Assembly (NCBI RefSeq): GCF_003144315.1
Contig: NZ_MPDK01000010.1
Coordinates: forward strand, 1-64,000
Source of the DNA: Sulfoacidibacillus thermotolerans
GTDB lineage: Bacteria; Bacillota; Bacilli; Alicyclobacillales; SLC66
Length of the DNA: 64,000 nt
Reading direction: 5' to 3'
Shown here: positions 1 to 7,148 of the stretch, piece by piece
Numbering within the stretch: position 1 is the first letter of the stretch
Layout of the letters: every line of letters starts with the position of its first letter
Program-made: the position numbers and the translations under genes
The notes under the pieces: model-generated
Databases searched by the model: none
What the model was told of the DNA's origin: nothing
Seen by the model: only the letters and a program-made list of their open reading frames with translations

Positions 1-69
1 AACGGTAGGTTTGTCGCCAACCCCCGTTCGGGACTTACACCCTAAAGATTCCGCCCATGCCGGGCGTAC
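1..69 (-). mobile_element. 5' end of a group II intron (class C-like), cut by the window edge
   Basis: Read on the minus strand, the sequence starts GTACGCCCGGCATGGGCG, and AGGGTGTAAGTCCCGAAC follows about 25 bases in. This is the layout of the start of domain I in bacterial group IIC introns such as those of Oceanobacillus and Bacillus halodurans: a 5' GUGYG-like start, CCCGGCAUGGG, then AGGGUG..AGUCCCGAAC. The intron begins just after a hairpin and T-tract downstream of the flagellar gene, the kind of target class C introns use. The reverse transcriptase/maturase gene and domains V-VI would lie to the left, outside the window. The exact first base is inferred. Confidence 0.7.
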
Positions 70-71
70 AA

Positions 72-89
72 CAAAAAGAGCATGCCTCT
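72..89 (-). terminator. weak hairpin with T-tract after the flagellar gene
   Basis: On the minus strand, AGAG-GCATG-CTCT is followed by TTTTTG, 18 bases after the flagellar stop codon and directly before the intron 5' end. The stem has only four pairs, so termination strength is doubtful. The position suits a group IIC intron target. Confidence 0.4.
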
Positions 90-106
90 AACCTGCAATC
101 AAATAA

Positions 107-994
107 CTATACCTGCTGCAACATAAATTGATCCATCTGATTTTCTGTGTTAATTACTTTTGAGTTAGACTCATAGCCTGTTTGTGCCACGATCATATTA
201 CTCATCTCTTTGGTTAAATTCACGTTCGATCCTTCAAGCGCACCTTGCTGAATACTCCCATAAATCCCCGTTGCACCGTATCCATACTGTGGTGCGCCAC
301 CAGCAGTACTCGCTGACGAAGATAAATACAAACTACCTCCCGCCTTCACTAGACCCTCTTCATTAGGAACCGTGACGAGTGGGAGATAATAGTAGTTATT
401 ACTTCCCCCTGCCGTCGAGTTGTTTACTGTAACAAGACCATTTGGAGCAATCGTATAATTTCCAACTGTTCCCGTTGCCCCAGGTTCAAATACATTGACT
501 GCTGTTAAAGTTGGCACTGTGGACGACGGTGCTGGTTGGCTGGGTGGGGTCGTACCAGACGGTTCTGCAACACCCATCAGATAATACCCATTAGGATTTA
601 CTAAATATCCGTTGGAATCTACGTGAAATGAGCCAGCCCGCGTATAATATAATTGTCCTCCATTGGTACTTGGACTGACAATAAAAAATCCGCTGCCATT
701 TATGGCAAGATCACTAGGACCCCCCGTATTTTGCAGCGATCCCTCTGCAAAATTTGACGTAATTGCAGCTACCTGTGTACCCAAGCCGACTTGTACTGGA
801 TTCGTACCCCCAATACCGCTTGTTCCATTTCCAGCTGACCCGCCATTCAAAGTTTGACTAAGAAGATCTTCAAATGTTGTTGACGCAGATTTATACCCTA
901 CGGTGTTTACGTTGGCAATATTATTCCCAATTACATCCATCATTTGTTGAAATGCGTTCATCCCTGAAGTTGCAGAGTCTAACGCGATCGGCAT
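107..994 (-). CDS. flagellar hook / hook-basal body protein, FlgE/F/G family
   Basis: A 295-residue structural protein of the flagellar rod or hook, exported by the flagellar type III system. The N-terminus carries the family motif NNIANVNTVGYK (about residues 24-35). The middle has GPSDLAINGSGFFIV, and the C-terminus has the coiled segment SNVNLTKEMSNMIVAQTGYE before a short tail. Composition is rich in G, S, T and N, with no signal peptide, as expected. Length and N-terminus fit a short Bacillus-type FlgE, but FlgF/FlgG-type proteins share these motifs. The ATG is preferred over a TTG two codons upstream because AGGCGAGG lies seven bases before it. No other flagellar rod or hook gene is visible; a motA lies 54 kb away. 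Confidence 0.85.
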   Translation of the reverse strand: MPIALDSATSGMNAFQQMMDVIGNNIANVNTVGYKSASTTFEDLLSQTLNGGSAGNGTSGIGGTNPVQVGLGTQVAAITSNFAEGSLQNTGGPSDLAINGSGFFIVSPSTNGGQLYYTRAGSFHVDSNGYLVNPNGYYLMGVAEPSGTTPPSQPAPSSTVPTLTAVNVFEPGATGTVGNYTIAPNGLVTVNNSTAGGSNNYYYLPLVTVPNEEGLVKAGGSLYLSSSASTAGGAPQYGYGATGIYGSIQQGALEGSNVNLTKEMSNMIVAQTGYESNSKVINTENQMDQFMLQQV

Positions 995-1253
995 GCACAA
1001 TCCTCGCCTTCTAAAAATCTATGTAAAATACCCGAACCGCCTATAAAAAGTGCGTAATCTATCTGAACAGTAGCACAAGAATTTTGGAGAGTCAATGCAT
1101 GTTTCGCCAATTTCCGACAAAATTCAACGGACACATGCCGCAATTTGTCATCTTTCACCGTGCGCTTTGCATTGATTCTCCCCTGCCCATGCGGTACGCT
1201 TAGTTTAGTTTGTACAGACCGCAAGGTCGTTGCCCCAAAGGAGAGATACTACA

Positions 1254-2003
1254 ATGGCTGAACCTACACTTACGATTGAAGGTTGGTATGCACTGCACGA
1301 TTTTCGTACGATGAACTGGGCTGCATGGAAAGCGGCAACTCCACAAGAGCGTGAAGCAGCTTTACTAGACCTGTTTGACTATACAAAGACCTTACGAACC
1401 CGCGATCAAGCGAGGACGAGTGGATTTGGCGTCTACAAAATAGCGGGCCACAAAGCAGATTTACTGTTTGTCCATTTTGTACCGACTCTCCCCGATGCAA
1501 TAGATATGGAAGTTGGCCTTGACAAAACACGCTTTGCACAGTTTATGAGCAAACCTTATTCTTATCTTTCGATTGTCGAACTTAGTAACTATTTATCTAA
1601 ACCAGACCTTGCGCCAGAACAAGATCCCGAGTTACTGCCACGATTGCATCCGGAGATAGGCGCAATGGCCGATTACATTTGCTTTTATCCAATGAACAAG
1701 CGTCGCATGGGCGATGAGAATTGGTATATGTTAAAGATGGAGCAGCGTGTGCAGTTGATGCGCAGTCACGGCATGATTGGGCGCAAATACGCTGGAAAAG
1801 TCACTCAGATTATCACTGGTTCCATGGGATTAGACGATTGGGAGTGGGGAGTAACCCTTTATTCAGCAGATCCACTCACGTTTAAGAAACTCGTGTACGA
1901 AATGCGCTTTGATGAAGTAAGTGCTCGTTATGGAGAGTTTGGATCATTCTATGTAGGACAAGTCATGGACGATACAGCAATATCCGCTTACCTTCGCGTC
2001 TAA
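1254..2003 (+). CDS. hemQ: coproheme decarboxylase HemQ (chlorite dismutase family)
   Basis: Cytoplasmic enzyme that decarboxylates coproheme III to protoheme, the last step of the Gram-positive coproporphyrin-dependent haem route. The 249-residue length is typical. The key residues can be seen: Tyr145 and Lys149 in FYPMNKR, numbered as in Geobacillus HemQ, and a proximal His172 in RSHGMIGR. The ATG is chosen over an upstream in-frame start because AAAGGAG lies eight bases before it. A small hairpin (GACC-GCAA-GGTC, 1217-1228) lies in the leader. The gene stands alone, convergent with the penicillin-binding protein gene, and is followed by a long perfect inverted repeat. No other haem gene is in the window. 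Confidence 0.95.
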   Translation: MAEPTLTIEGWYALHDFRTMNWAAWKAATPQEREAALLDLFDYTKTLRTRDQARTSGFGVYKIAGHKADLLFVHFVPTLPDAIDMEVGLDKTRFAQFMSKPYSYLSIVELSNYLSKPDLAPEQDPELLPRLHPEIGAMADYICFYPMNKRRMGDENWYMLKMEQRVQLMRSHGMIGRKYAGKVTQIITGSMGLDDWEWGVTLYSADPLTFKKLVYEMRFDEVSARYGEFGSFYVGQVMDDTAISAYLRV

Positions 2004-2009
2004 TCGCAA

Positions 2010-2065
2010 ATCACGTAAAGAGGGAGTCGCTTCTCGTACATGAAGCGACTCCCTCTTTACGTGAT
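2010..2065. terminator. long perfect inverted repeat between convergent genes
   Basis: A 24-bp perfect inverted repeat, arms 2010-2033 and 2042-2065, with an eight-base loop. It fills the gap between hemQ (+) and the penicillin-binding protein gene (-). Neither side has a T-run, so a classical intrinsic terminator is uncertain. A bidirectional transcription block is the simplest role. Confidence 0.7.
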
Positions 2066-2074
2066 CCGATTCTG

Positions 2075-4495
2075 CTAACCTGTACTAGTCGTCGTACCCG
2101 TAGTATTTGTACTAGGGGATGTGCCAGAACCCCCACGATCCTGCCCTTGGCTGCTACCAAGACCTGGAGGTGGACCGTTGCTTCCACTTGGCGTAGAACT
2201 TGCTGGCGGACTACTGCTTGCCCCCCCAGTTCCAGCTGGTGTCCCCGTTCCCGAACCTTGCGTACTGGTAGGCGGATTCGTTGTTGTCCCGCTGCCAGTT
2301 GAAGTACCTGGGCTCGTCTGACTCGTTCCAGGAATTGTGACAGTCAGTGTGCCGCCATTCCCTTGACTGGAGCCAGCCCCCGTGGTTGACGTTGTAGGAG
2401 CATTTGGATTGGGTGCAGGAGTAGAAGACGTACCACTTTGCGAACTGTTTGGTGTCGTCCCAGTTGTGTTCTTTCCTTTATTCCCGGATTTCGCAGTTTT
2501 ACTTTCAGGAACCACGCCAGGAAAATCAGGCCCTGCAGCCGGCGCAACCCCAAATGAAGCACCTGTTGGCGGCAATCCTTGACTAATGATCGCAGAAAAC
2601 ACGCGCGGTGGATAACCACTAGACCACTGCGGCAAACTATTCGCCAACGACGTGTCTGGGTAACCCTCCCACACAGCGCCAACGACGTTTGGTGTGAAAG
2701 CCGCAACCCACAAGTCACTATCCGTATGTGATGTGTTCGTATAAGCGACTGATCCTGTTTTCCCTGCAACTTCATGTCCAGGTGCCGCTGCTCCAGCAAC
2801 GATCCCATTCACGACGTTGTTGCGCAAAAGAGCGACCATCTGCATCGCTGTTGACGGCGACATCACAGTCACTGGCTGAGGCTGATACTGATAAATCACT
2901 TGACCTTGCGAGTTTACAATGCGATCTATTGCGTGTGCAGGCATTCGCACGCCATTATTGTCAAATGGACAATAGGCATCCGCAAGTGTTAAGGGTGAAA
3001 TTCCTGGATGAATGTTCCCAAGAGCAATCGTCAAGTTCTGATTGGCTGGATTCGATAGATTAATTCCAGCTTTCTCGGCAAAATCAATCCCCGTTTGAAT
3101 GCCGATTTTATCGAGCAACCACACAGCAGGTGCATTCCACGACTCTGCAAGAGCCCAGCGCAGAGTCACATAGCCATTTGCAGTAGGATGTGGTTCCCAG
3201 TCACTTACCGTGTAACTGCCAAACGTTAATTGATTATTTTTCCCATCTTTTAATGCAGACCCGGCATTCCATTGACCCGTTTGAAGCGCTGGCCCGTAGA
3301 CCACAAGTGGTTTCATTGCAGAACCAGGAGAGCGCTGTGTAGCGACTGCGTAATTGAATCCACGATAGGTGTACTGATTTTGCCGCCCCCCGACCATTGC
3401 CATGATCCCCCCTGTATGAGGATCAATAAACGTCGCCGCGCCTTGGATTTCTTCTGTGGCTGTCGAGAGAGGCGTGGGATAATAGGCGGGATCGTTAATC
3501 ACGTTATACGTCGCCATCTGTAACTGCGGATCGAGTGACGTATAGATTTTCACTCCGCCTTGCGAGAGCATTTGTGTGCTTAAATGCAATTGATTTAATT
3601 CCTGATATAAAAAGTCCCGATAATAATCATACTGCGGTGGAATTCCGGACAAATTATTCGTACTCGGATGCAATTCCAATGGCGCCTTTTGCGCTTGGAC
3701 CATCTTTGCATACGAGATATAATGTTGCTCTTCCATCCGCTGTAACACTTCATTGCGCCGCTGCAGCGCAAGTTTAGGATTTACAAGCGGATCATAAAGT
3801 GATGGCGCTTGCGGCAAGCCCGCTAACAAAGCAGATTGGGGCAAGGTCATACGATCCATCTGATTGGGCTTTAAACTGAAGTAGGTATAAGCTGCTTGCG
3901 CAATCCCTGTCGCCCCATTGCCAAAGTACACATGGTTAAAATACATGTCGAGAATTTGATTTTTACTGTACTCGCGGGAGATTTGAATAGCGAGCAGCAA
4001 TTCTTCCAACTTATATCCAATCGTTTTGTTGTCATTGAGATACACAAACTTCGCCAACTGCTGTGTAATTGTACTCGCTCCCTGTCCCGTATCCATATGC
4101 AAAAGATCGTGCAGGGCAGCCCGAAAATAGCCTTTGATACTAAATCCAAAATTATGGTAAAAGCCTGCATCTTCCGTCGCGATGAGTGCCTGTTGCAAAT
4201 TAAGCGGGATCTCCTTTAGTGGAACTTGCAAAATACCCGCTGGTTGAATCTTAAATGCAAGCTGTCCATAGCGATCGAACACTTCTGTCGGCGTACTCGA
4301 CTGATCCAGTTGCGCCAGATTGACCCTTGGCGTAGCAAAAAACCAGACAAAGCCTACAACCAACGCTGCGAATACAAGCGCGCTAAAGCTGCCGATCCAA
4401 GCAAACTTTACCCATCCCGGCACACGCTTTTGCGACCTTCTAGCTTCTGATCTTGAAGCGGAGCGTTTGGTTGCTGCCTTCCCCTTTTTATCCAT
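2075..4495 (-). CDS. class A penicillin-binding protein (transglycosylase/transpeptidase)
   Basis: Bifunctional peptidoglycan synthase of the PBP1A/PonA type, 806 residues. It has a basic cytoplasmic N-terminus, one membrane anchor (about 29-54), then a GT51 transglycosylase domain with Glu108 in ATEDAGFYHNFG and QGASTITQQLAK at 138-149. The transpeptidase domain has SAMK (Ser392, Lys395), SWN (452-454) and KTGS (579-582). From about residue 660 the tail is low-complexity, rich in G, S, T, P and N, like the extracellular tails of PonA-type proteins. GGGAGGAT precedes the ATG. It is single-gene and ends against the inverted repeat shared with hemQ. Confidence 0.95.
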   Translation of the reverse strand: MDKKGKAATKRSASRSEARRSQKRVPGWVKFAWIGSFSALVFAALVVGFVWFFATPRVNLAQLDQSSTPTEVFDRYGQLAFKIQPAGILQVPLKEIPLNLQQALIATEDAGFYHNFGFSIKGYFRAALHDLLHMDTGQGASTITQQLAKFVYLNDNKTIGYKLEELLLAIQISREYSKNQILDMYFNHVYFGNGATGIAQAAYTYFSLKPNQMDRMTLPQSALLAGLPQAPSLYDPLVNPKLALQRRNEVLQRMEEQHYISYAKMVQAQKAPLELHPSTNNLSGIPPQYDYYRDFLYQELNQLHLSTQMLSQGGVKIYTSLDPQLQMATYNVINDPAYYPTPLSTATEEIQGAATFIDPHTGGIMAMVGGRQNQYTYRGFNYAVATQRSPGSAMKPLVVYGPALQTGQWNAGSALKDGKNNQLTFGSYTVSDWEPHPTANGYVTLRWALAESWNAPAVWLLDKIGIQTGIDFAEKAGINLSNPANQNLTIALGNIHPGISPLTLADAYCPFDNNGVRMPAHAIDRIVNSQGQVIYQYQPQPVTVMSPSTAMQMVALLRNNVVNGIVAGAAAPGHEVAGKTGSVAYTNTSHTDSDLWVAAFTPNVVGAVWEGYPDTSLANSLPQWSSGYPPRVFSAIISQGLPPTGASFGVAPAAGPDFPGVVPESKTAKSGNKGKNTTGTTPNSSQSGTSSTPAPNPNAPTTSTTGAGSSQGNGGTLTVTIPGTSQTSPGTSTGSGTTTNPPTSTQGSGTGTPAGTGGASSSPPASSTPSGSNGPPPGLGSSQGQDRGGSGTSPSTNTTGTTTSTG

Positions 4496-4729
4496 GCCTA
4501 TCCTCCCTCTACTGCTGGCGACGTTAACATTGTAATAGAGGTCTCATAGTTGTGCAAAGTTTCAGGGCAGATTGTCACCGGAACGCCAAATCTTGCAACC
4601 ACTTTCTTGCACTCCTACGCTACAGTCACATATCGCAAAGCGAATTTCGATACAATAAATCGGAAAACTGTGGAGCCAAATACATGGTGGTCTTATCCAT
4701 ATGCTCATAGTAACATGATAGAACAAGCT

Positions 4730-4753
4730 CACTGCGAATCGCGATTCACAGTG
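4730..4753. promoter_or_regulatory. 24-bp near-perfect palindrome before the antiporter start
   Basis: Half-sites CACTGCGAATCG and CGATTCACAGTG form a dyad centred between 4741 and 4742, with one mismatched pair. It ends one base before TAAGGAG, the ribosome binding site of the antiporter. It could be a repressor operator, or an RNA hairpin next to the ribosome binding site. No known operator consensus was recognised. Confidence 0.5.
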
Positions 4754-4768
4754 TAAGGAGTGGACAAC

Positions 4769-6214
4769 TTGTACAATACTTATTATTCACTGCTATTTGT
4801 CACTGTTATCGCATTTCTCTCCCCTTGGGCGTCGTATCGTTTGACACGCGGCCTCGTCCCAGCCATTGTCGTAGAGATTTTGCTGGGAATTCTCGTTGGT
4901 CCAAGTGGATTTCACCTAACGCAAACTACCACCTATGTGAACTTTCTTTCTAATCTCGCCTTCTCATATCTCATGTTCTTATCCGGCCTAGAGATCGACT
5001 TTGATCTCATTTTGCAGCGTGGAAATCGCAATGAACGCCCCCCTTGGCTCAAGGGCATCTTATTTTTCATAACAGCCATGGCCGCATCCGGAGTCATTGC
5101 CTATAGCTTGTACGGGGCACATCTTGTTCAGCATCCACTCTTTCTCACATTTATCTTGAGCACAACCTCAATTGGGATTGTAACCCCCGCATTAAAGGAA
5201 AAAGGTTGGTTGCTTGTCCCATACGGTCAAGAAATTCTCGTTTACGCTTTACTTGCTGACATTATGACACTTATTTTTGTTGCAGCCTATACCACTTGGC
5301 ACACTTCTGGAAATGCCGCAAGCGTCTTACTTGTCCTTGTCCTGCTGTTCATTTTCGTCGCGGTCTACCGCATTTTGAAAGCGGTCAAAGGCGTTCGGAT
5401 GTTTTCAGTAGTCGAAAATGCAACGAGTGAGCTTGGTTTGCGTGGTTCATTTGCCCTTATCCTGGTCTTTCTCGCACTCGCACAATTACTCGGTACTCAA
5501 GTTGTCGTCGGAGCTTTTTTGGCTGGCGCCATCATCAGCTTACTATCGGAAAAACACTCGGAACTCACGCAAAAGCTAAACTCTATTGGCTATGGTTTTT
5601 TTCTACCCATCTTTTTTGTCAACGTCGGACTAACCTTTAACCTGTCTTCTTTGATTGGAAACCTCTATTTCTGGTTAAGTCTCGCAATCGTCTTTATCGG
5701 TATGTATGCCAATAAAATGGTTGCGACACTCTGGTGGATGAAAGGATTTACCCCAAAGCAACGCACAGCTGCCGGTTTTTTGCTCGGCTCACAATTGAGC
5801 TTGACCATTGTAGCAAGTAAGCTAGGTCAACAAATCGGCGTCCTTCCTGCTGGACTTGCCAACGGCCTCATCTTACTTTCAATTATCACCTGTCTCATCT
5901 CACCTGGAGTCTTTACGCGACTTGTCGGAACACAAACGCGTATCAAACATCCGAAAAACAATGCCTCGCTACCAGCCGATTTTCTACCAGAAGGGTGGAT
6001 TATCGACCAAATTGAGATCCTATCCCCGCGCCTTAGCCACACTCCGATGCGAAGACTTTTGTTGCCACACGATGTACTCTTTATCTCTATTGAAAGAGGG
6101 GAAGAAAAGATCATTCCACGCGGACATACAATACTTGAGCAGTTTGACGTCGTTCACTTGATGGGCTCTACCTCTTCAATTGAGCGATTGCGCAACAGAT
6201 TTAAAAGTGGATGA
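4769..6214 (+). CDS. CPA2-type cation/proton antiporter with C-terminal TrkA_C domain
   Basis: Membrane monovalent-cation:proton antiporter (KefB/GerN/NapA-like, Na_H_Exchanger family), 481 residues. About twelve hydrophobic segments span residues 1-390; LLGILVGPSGFHL and FLSGLEIDFDL are typical of the family. The last 75 residues (PADFLPEGWIIDQIEIL to ERLRNRF) form a cytosolic TrkA_C/RCK_C-like domain that usually gates such transporters by ligand binding. The TTG start is preferred: AAGGAG lies eight bases before it, whereas the GTG at 4760 overlaps the ribosome binding site. The palindrome directly upstream suggests specific control. The transported ion (K+ or Na+) cannot be told from the sequence. 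Confidence 0.85.
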   Translation: MYNTYYSLLFVTVIAFLSPWASYRLTRGLVPAIVVEILLGILVGPSGFHLTQTTTYVNFLSNLAFSYLMFLSGLEIDFDLILQRGNRNERPPWLKGILFFITAMAASGVIAYSLYGAHLVQHPLFLTFILSTTSIGIVTPALKEKGWLLVPYGQEILVYALLADIMTLIFVAAYTTWHTSGNAASVLLVLVLLFIFVAVYRILKAVKGVRMFSVVENATSELGLRGSFALILVFLALAQLLGTQVVVGAFLAGAIISLLSEKHSELTQKLNSIGYGFFLPIFFVNVGLTFNLSSLIGNLYFWLSLAIVFIGMYANKMVATLWWMKGFTPKQRTAAGFLLGSQLSLTIVASKLGQQIGVLPAGLANGLILLSIITCLISPGVFTRLVGTQTRIKHPKNNASLPADFLPEGWIIDQIEILSPRLSHTPMRRLLLPHDVLFISIERGEEKIIPRGHTILEQFDVVHLMGSTSSIERLRNRFKSG

Positions 6215-6235
6215 CGAACAAAACCGCATAAATCT

Positions 6236-6263
6236 TTGCGCAACGAGTCAACTCGTGTAAAAT
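6236..6263 (+). promoter_or_regulatory. candidate promoter with palindrome in its spacer
   Basis: TTGCGC (6236-6241), a 16-base spacer and TAAAAT (6258-6263). The spacer holds the palindrome ACGAGT-CA-ACTCGT (6243-6256), placed as an operator would be. It would drive the C39-like gene at 6337. The -35 match is weak. Confidence 0.4.
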
Positions 6264-6303
6264 AGACCCTATAAAAATTCTGGTTTTTTATGGAGGGGAA
6301 TGG

Positions 6304-6330
6304 TGGGCAAGGTCTGTCCATACTTGCCCA
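6304..6330 (+). promoter_or_regulatory. hairpin just upstream of the C39-like start codon
   Basis: TGGGCAAG (6304-6311) and CTTGCCCA (6323-6330) form a perfect 8-bp stem with an 11-base loop, ending six bases before the ATG. The only strong Shine-Dalgarno (GGAGGGG, about 6292-6298) lies upstream of the stem, so the hairpin may bring it closer to the start or modulate translation. Confidence 0.4.
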
Positions 6331-6336
6331 AGCGGC

Positions 6337-7137
6337 ATGTTCCATTGGTTAAAACACTATGTTCGAATTCAAATTGCAGTCGCAATTTTAAGCAGTCTGT
6401 TCCTATTGATTGCTCCACTGCCTTCAAAAAGTGATCACATCGTTGCAAACCCGGTATACGCCCGTACAAAGGCACGACAACTACTGCTCCAAACAGCACC
6501 CAAAAGCCCATCCATAAAACACAATATCCTTCTACACGCACCGATCCTTGGACAATTACCTCAGCTTGAAAACGGCTGTGAAGTCACGAGTCTCGCTATG
6601 TTACTCCAATATGAACATATTTCAGTAAGCAGTACAACTCTTGCAAAGCAGATTGCGCGCGATCCCACGCCGCTTGTCATCAATCAGAATGGACATATTG
6701 CAAGTTGGGGGGACCCAAATGACGGATTTGTTGGAAGCATCACGGGACGCAAACCCGGGTTTGGTGTTTTCCATCATCCCATTGCGCTCTTGTTAGCACG
6801 CTATGAGCCTCATCAAGCACTTGATTTAACGGGTACGAACTGGGATACACTATTGCAAGTCGTAAAAAGCGGACGCCCAGTCATTGCGTGGACCACAATT
6901 TACTTGGCGCCCGTGACAAACTTTGTGACATGGAACAGCCCATCCGGACCTATTCACACCACACTTTTTGAACATGCAGTACTACTCGTGGGGTATAACG
7001 ATACACAGGTGTTTATCAACAACCCCTTAACTGACTCTTTTCAGTCTGTTCCGATGGCTGCTTTTCGGGAAAGTTGGATTCAAATGGGCCGGCAAGCAGT
7101 CACCATCGCGCCACAAGGAGAGCCGCTGACTAAATAA
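6337..7137 (+). CDS. secreted or membrane-anchored C39-like cysteine peptidase family protein
   Basis: A 266-residue protein with an N-terminal hydrophobic signal or anchor (about 11-29) and a Peptidase_C39_2-type papain-like fold. The putative triad is visible: Cys81 in LENGCEVTSLAMLL, His213 in FEHAVLLVGYN and Asn229 in FINNP. Such proteins are exported cysteine peptidases or cell-wall-associated proteins of unknown substrate. No ABC exporter or bacteriocin precursor is next to it, so a double-glycine leader peptidase role is unlikely. The ATG has no good Shine-Dalgarno at normal distance; no other in-frame start is available. It converges on the cob operon. Confidence 0.75.
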   Translation: MFHWLKHYVRIQIAVAILSSLFLLIAPLPSKSDHIVANPVYARTKARQLLLQTAPKSPSIKHNILLHAPILGQLPQLENGCEVTSLAMLLQYEHISVSSTTLAKQIARDPTPLVINQNGHIASWGDPNDGFVGSITGRKPGFGVFHHPIALLLARYEPHQALDLTGTNWDTLLQVVKSGRPVIAWTTIYLAPVTNFVTWNSPSGPIHTTLFEHAVLLVGYNDTQVFINNPLTDSFQSVPMAAFRESWIQMGRQAVTIAPQGEPLTK

Positions 7138-7148
7138 AGCTGCATCTG

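Noticed and set aside
979-1224. 81-codon open frame upstream of the flagellar gene, minus strand
   Set aside because: It overlaps the flagellar start, has no ribosome binding site and resembles no family; treated as chance.
2344-2808. 154-codon frame antisense/out of phase inside the penicillin-binding protein gene
   Set aside because: A shadow caused by the repetitive low-complexity 3' end of that gene.
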